This document shows positions 59,697-64,000 of a stretch of 64,000 nt of DNA, piece by piece. This stretch comes from Lucifuga dentata (lineage: Eukaryota; Chordata; Actinopteri; Ophidiiformes; Bythitidae), in the NCBI GenBank assembly GCA_014773175.1, contig VXCM01000049.1:124001-188000 (forward strand). The letters are read 5' to 3'. The translations under genes and the position numbers were made by a program. Numbering within the stretch: the stretch's first letter is position 1; every line of letters starts with the position of its first letter. Under the pieces are notes generated by a model, which ran no database searches, was not told the DNA's origin, and was given only the letters and a program-made list of their open reading frames with translations.

Positions 59697-60945
59697 CCTA
59701 CAGGCCTGCAGAGAAAGGATAACAAGTTGTGCATAGTGGAAATATGAAAAGTAAAACTCAATGTCAAAACACAATATTAACTGACCATCACTTGATTTTG
59801 AAGGCCTAATTGAATCAAACTTTAAAAGACGTGTGTTAGAGTTGGATATAGCAATGCTGTGGTTTTTGCAAAAAAGCAGCTCATGGTCAGTTGATGATGG
59901 TATTAATTGAAAGAGGACCCCACCAATCTAGTGTTGCGTGTCATATATAAAGTGATCCAAATTTTTGAAATAGGTCTTTATACTTTGTGAGATTTAATTG
60001 AATTGAACATAGCTGTTACACCAAGTTTATGTTCTCCCCTACAAAACACAGGTTGATGCTGACAAATTAGCAATCAATATCTTAATAGAAACTGTGGCTG
60101 AAGCAGTCTACCCTTTTTGGTATATATAGTTCACTTTGCTCACTCTCATAGAAGCAATATATTTCACAAGTCTAGTAAAACTAAACATGAAACACTAGAA
60201 AAGAACACAAAACATCACAATGTGGGATACGAAAAACATTATAATTTTATCAATATTGCCTCCATCATGCTTTGCGTGTCCTCATTTCACTTTTCACACC
60301 CTAGGCAGAATCAGAATCTTAGCATGTATGTGTTACACTAGATGTGAGGCCACAAAGGATGATACATTTTAAAACTTTATCCTTAAAACTTGTGAAATAC
60401 TGAATACTGTACTATAACCTTTAGGTTCACAAGGTATCACTATCTTTAACGATTTCAGCCCGTTATTGAACTCAACACAAAGAAAACCCCGTGGTTAAGT
60501 AAACTAATATTAAGAGTTAAAATTAAGAGAGGAGCCTACACCTGCCCTCCATTCACCTACACACAATATATACAAGAAAACTACGTTAAGCAGGGCTGTC
60601 ACTTAGCACAGATAATAGGATAAACATACTAATCACTCAGCGTGCATGTCAGCCAGTCTGGTAACAGCTTTAAATCCACACACACATTAGGAACTCCAGT
60701 ATGAGCTAATATCAAGCATGTGGCAACTTCATTATTAACAAAGAGTCATTGTACTGATGAACAGACTCACAAATGAAAAAATCCTGCTGATACGTCGCCA
60801 ATTACTAACGCAATGCTAATGGCAAAACATAGTTATTCACCAGTGTTATAAAAATAAAACACGGCAATATATGTTCGGCAATATAGACTCACAACAAGGC
60901 GTTACTTAAACGTGCTCTTTGGTAGAAAAAAAAATACAGTATTAC

Positions 60946-61090
60946 CGAACTTATTCCTGAAGAAGACAATTCTGCTGTCAGTGGTTTGACTTGACACAGC
61001 TCTCTTGTGCAATGGTTATCACATTCCGTGTAAACCGAAGCACCGTAAAGAAAGGTTCCGGGCTGCTACTGCGACAAACGCCTCAACGTG
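60946..61090 (-). promoter_or_regulatory. rmdn2: Probable rmdn2 first (non-coding) exon and promoter region
   Basis: A donor TTCG|GTAATA at 60946/60945 would splice to the acceptor at 59706, giving a 5' UTR intron of 1.24 kb. Upstream sequence (about 61030-61080) is the most GC- and CpG-rich in the area and contains CCGGAA, an ETS-type core common in TATA-less promoters. No TATA box is seen at a suitable place. Inference from position and composition. Confidence 0.4.
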
Positions 61091-61190
61091 AAAATTATTA
61101 ATACTCCGCAACAGGTTAATATTTGTAAATTCGATGAAAGACGATGCGGAAGTCATTGAGCCAAATTATTCCTGCTCTTATATTGGGAAC

Positions 61191-61226
<36 letters not shown>

Positions 61227-62530
61227 CACATATATGCAAAATAAATAAATTAGGGCTACTCCAAACCTGAACAATGAATACAGCTATTCTACCATTTTTA
61301 TTAAGTGAATCTATCACGGTTTCCTTTGGGTGCTCCCTAAAAAAGATACACCTGAAGTGAATTTGGAGACTCTAAACTTCCATGAATGTGTGAATTGGTA
61401 TAGACAACAGTGTCTCTGATGGACTGGTGACCAGGCCAGGGTCAAAAAAATAAAATAAAATAAAATAAATAAATAAATTTTAAAAAATCAGATTTTAAAG
61501 ATTTCCAATAGGCTGTGAGGATTTTTTGCTGCATAAAATGAGTTATACCTTTTCTGAGCAGCACAGTCATTTCTTATTCTCTAATTTCCTTAAACAACTG
61601 CATTGGACATCTGGAGTATATTGTAAGCCTAATTTGCTCTGTCACCATTAACATGTTGTCTGCATACTTGTAGGTCTATGCTCTATAAAAACCTGAATAA
61701 ATACTTTCTGTTGCCTCAGCTTATACCATGGTGTCATTACTGTTCACAATCAATGGTCAATCAAAAAAATCTCAGAAGGTTACTGGCTTTAAAATGAAAT
61801 TAACAGACACTGCATTGTATAGGTATGTCAGAAATTCAAGGTAATTCACCTTCATCCTGTTTCTCCAGCTCCACTCACAATAAAACTTATTGCAAAGTCA
61901 AGTAATGTTTTGCACTTGTTGTGATATTACCATCTTCATGATTTTTTTTTTTTTAAGTTTTATTATTGGAGATAATAATATTGCACTATATGTTCCTCTA
62001 TCCTCTGCACCAATTTTCTTTGAAAATATTTATGTTCAATAAGGCTTGGTGTTGCAACACGAGTGGAAAATCAGTGACCAAAGTTCACTAGAACAGCCAC
62101 AATAGTATTAAAATTGTGTTCCATAAAACCAGCTAGGCTGATGATAATATGCATGCTGTATAACTATTCTATCTAATGTTTAAGTACCACATACTGGAGT
62201 CAATTCTGTTAAAATATATTCCTTTATATTGTATATCTATGAAATATACAGTATTCTACTCATATTTTGACTTATTAGACCAGTCACAACCCAAATTACT
62301 GAGTGAAGGTATGGTTTCCCTCATATAGGTTTCTCATTAAACTTTAGGCTAATTATTTTGTCATAGCTATTACTCCACCTGATATATTTCTTATCTGATT
62401 ACAAATTTAATCTCAAGCAAAATGTTTCCATTTTTTTTCTGTCTAAAGTGAACATCTTTTTTTCATGATCTGATATAAACTAGAATAATTAACTTGCTCA
62501 AGTTCAATACTGTAAAACAAGAAGCTCAAA
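61091..62530. other. Upstream DNA, repeats only
   Basis: Contains (TG)n at 61193-61221, a degenerate retroelement fragment at about 61340-61440 (GATGGACTGGTGACCAGGCC, resembling the fish repeat phrase GATGGACTGGCGACCTGTCC) followed by (TAAAA)n/(TAAA)n at 61446-61480, and AT-rich unique sequence. No gene seen. Confidence 0.5.
61193..61221. repeat. (TG)n microsatellite
   Basis: Dinucleotide run of about 29 bp, roughly 100-170 bp upstream of the proposed rmdn2 first exon. Confidence 0.9.
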
Positions 62531-62539
62531 AGACTCACC

Positions 62540-62583
62540 TGTGTAGTGTGGTTGTCTCCGAAGTGTTTCCTTGCAGTAAACTC
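62540..62583 (-). other. Possible alternative upstream exon
   Basis: The - strand has ACACAG|GTGAGT with the donor GT at 62539-62538, a near-perfect donor, about 44 nt downstream of an AG (GAGAACAG). If used it could be an alternative first or 5' UTR exon of rmdn2, or an exon of an unseen neighbouring gene. No coding evidence. Confidence 0.25.
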
Positions 62584-64000
62584 TGTTCTCAGAATGTTGA
62601 AGGATTTTTAAAAAGTCACTTAACATGAGTTTTATCAATCAACCTTGAACCTGCAGGCTGTAAGTGTTCTGCTGTCCTTGCTGGATTTATTCCAGTGGTA
62701 TAAATGGCACTTGCCGTGAAAGGGGAGTTAGAATGGTTGACTGGTGATATAGTTCATTTTTTATGCTTTATTATATTTTACTTCATTATAAATTTTCATC
62801 AAATGCTTGTGTTATTTATAATTTTCCTCACTGAATCGTGTGTATGCCTATACAGTACTAGCTCTTTTTATTTCCCTTTATAAAACAAAAAGCAAAAACA
62901 ATCATGACCTTGAGAGTTTAATATAAAAGCACTCTTTAAAGAATAAAAAGGTTTGAGTTGGCAGAGGTAAATGAAGTCTTATTTCTTTTAGCCTTCAGAG
63001 AGGTAGAGGCTTGCTTGCTGCAATATAGAGGCAGCAGGGAGTTCCCATGCATTATGTGATATAATGATTGCTACGTGCAGTTTCTTCCTCACTCTCTGAA
63101 CACAGTATTGTTTCTTTAGCCCACAGCCTGCATGCCAGCACAGGGAACAAAAAGCCCACCTGAAACCCAGAGGCATGGCGGTGTGGAAAGCTTTGCCAGC
63201 GGCCCTGCTTTTGCCCCACAGACTTAGATATACTGATAAGAGTGTTGCATCCAGCCATGGCCTTGCTCCCGTTGGGTCAAAGCCAGCAGATAAGGAGGAT
63301 ATCATCAACACTGCTGTTTTATCCACCCACCACACATCTGCCCAAGTTTTCATACCACAGGGGGAAAAAAATACAAGCAGCCTTAGTTTTGCTTTTGTGC
63401 ACAGAAATAATCCCATTACAACTGTCAAACAAGAATCAGGGTGAAACAAGGCATTACTATCAGGACTCTACCGAAAGACCACAGAGTGTGAAACCTATTT
63501 GTTCCCTGTCAATATTATACAAGTGTTCTTACCCACGTGCGTGAGATGCCTCAGTGGGAGGAAAACTAAGTTCTATGTCAGTTGCATGCCAAGTTTACAG
63601 ATAGTTTAAAGATTCATTCAGCCATAAAGATGTACCAAGTGTTGTGTAACTGTCGGCATAGTAGCATTCATGAGGAATTGGGGAAGTCCGACTCATAGGC
63701 CTACACTCGCTTTGCTGATGTCTATCTTTGCTGCAAAGGACCCAGTGTTCTTAGGCCTATGTCAAGAGCCTCCATTTTATGGCTGTCACCACAGAAACCA
63801 AAACTGTAACAAAATCATGAAATCATCAACCCCCCACTAATTATAACAGTCAGGTGCAATTATTTTTGTGTGTTTCAGATTGTGTGAATGTTTCAGTTTA
63901 CATCTCTGATTTGACTATCAACCTCAGGATTGAGGGAAAAGAGAAACTGCTAAATTGTTTTTGGTTGTCCTTAAATTGTGATTAATGTTTAAAACATACA
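62584..64000. other. Distal upstream DNA, nothing confirmed
   Basis: A GC-richer block at about 62990-63450 is open in several frames on both strands (up to 153 codons on the -), which points to composition rather than a gene. None of the translations resembles a known protein. It could equally be a conserved non-coding element. The rest shows nothing. Confidence 0.4.

Noticed and set aside
59697..59774. N-terminal extension of rmdn2 by 26 codons
   Set aside because: It crosses a good splice acceptor (TTTCTCTGCAG) nine bases upstream of the chosen ATG, and the human protein starts at the equivalent of the chosen ATG.

Overview
The window is vertebrate nuclear DNA, most likely from a ray-finned fish. 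It is AT-rich with many (AC)n, (GA)n, (GATA)n and poly(A)/poly(T) tracts. Short GT-AG exons are scattered over large introns, and there are many small DNA-transposon remnants of kinds common in teleosts. I see no prokaryotic features. Species cannot be named from the sequence alone.

Two protein-coding genes can be reconstructed completely, and they point towards each other. On the + strand, cyp1b1 (cytochrome P450 1B1) has two coding exons (20056-21050 and 21494-22106) encoding 535 residues with every P450 signature intact. On the - strand, rmdn2 (regulator of microtubule dynamics 2, also FAM82A1) has ten coding exons between 59696 and 32639. These join in frame to 409 residues, with splice signals and codon phase agreeing at every junction. 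The same convergent CYP1B1/RMDN2 pair is known from the human genome, so the linkage supports both calls and favours cyp1b1 over the fish cyp1c paralogues, which lack this intron.

Layout: 1-19560 is upstream intergenic DNA of cyp1b1 with a roughly 0.93 kb inverted-repeat element (1800-2732), a mariner relic, simple repeats and no gene that I can support. 19561-22106 holds a TATA-like promoter, probable leader and cyp1b1. 22107-32638 is the intergenic space between the two 3' ends, with a second mariner relic, a tRNA-derived SINE, a long inverted repeat and two copies of a TTAA-bounded MITE. 32639-59696 is rmdn2, whose introns carry a hAT element with a perfect 8-bp target duplication, two more copies of the TTAA MITE and a Tc1-type MITE with TA duplication. 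59697-61100 holds the probable rmdn2 5' UTR and promoter. 61100-64000 is upstream DNA with one possible alternative first exon.

The two genes are not known to act in one pathway: CYP1B1 is an ER monooxygenase and RMDN2 a membrane-anchored microtubule-associated TPR protein. The most useful unexpected observations are a four-copy MITE family with long inverted termini, a 27-T tract placed directly at an rmdn2 splice acceptor, and three places where a single N separates two exact copies of 62-77 bp, which look like unmerged contig overlaps in the assembly rather than real duplications.
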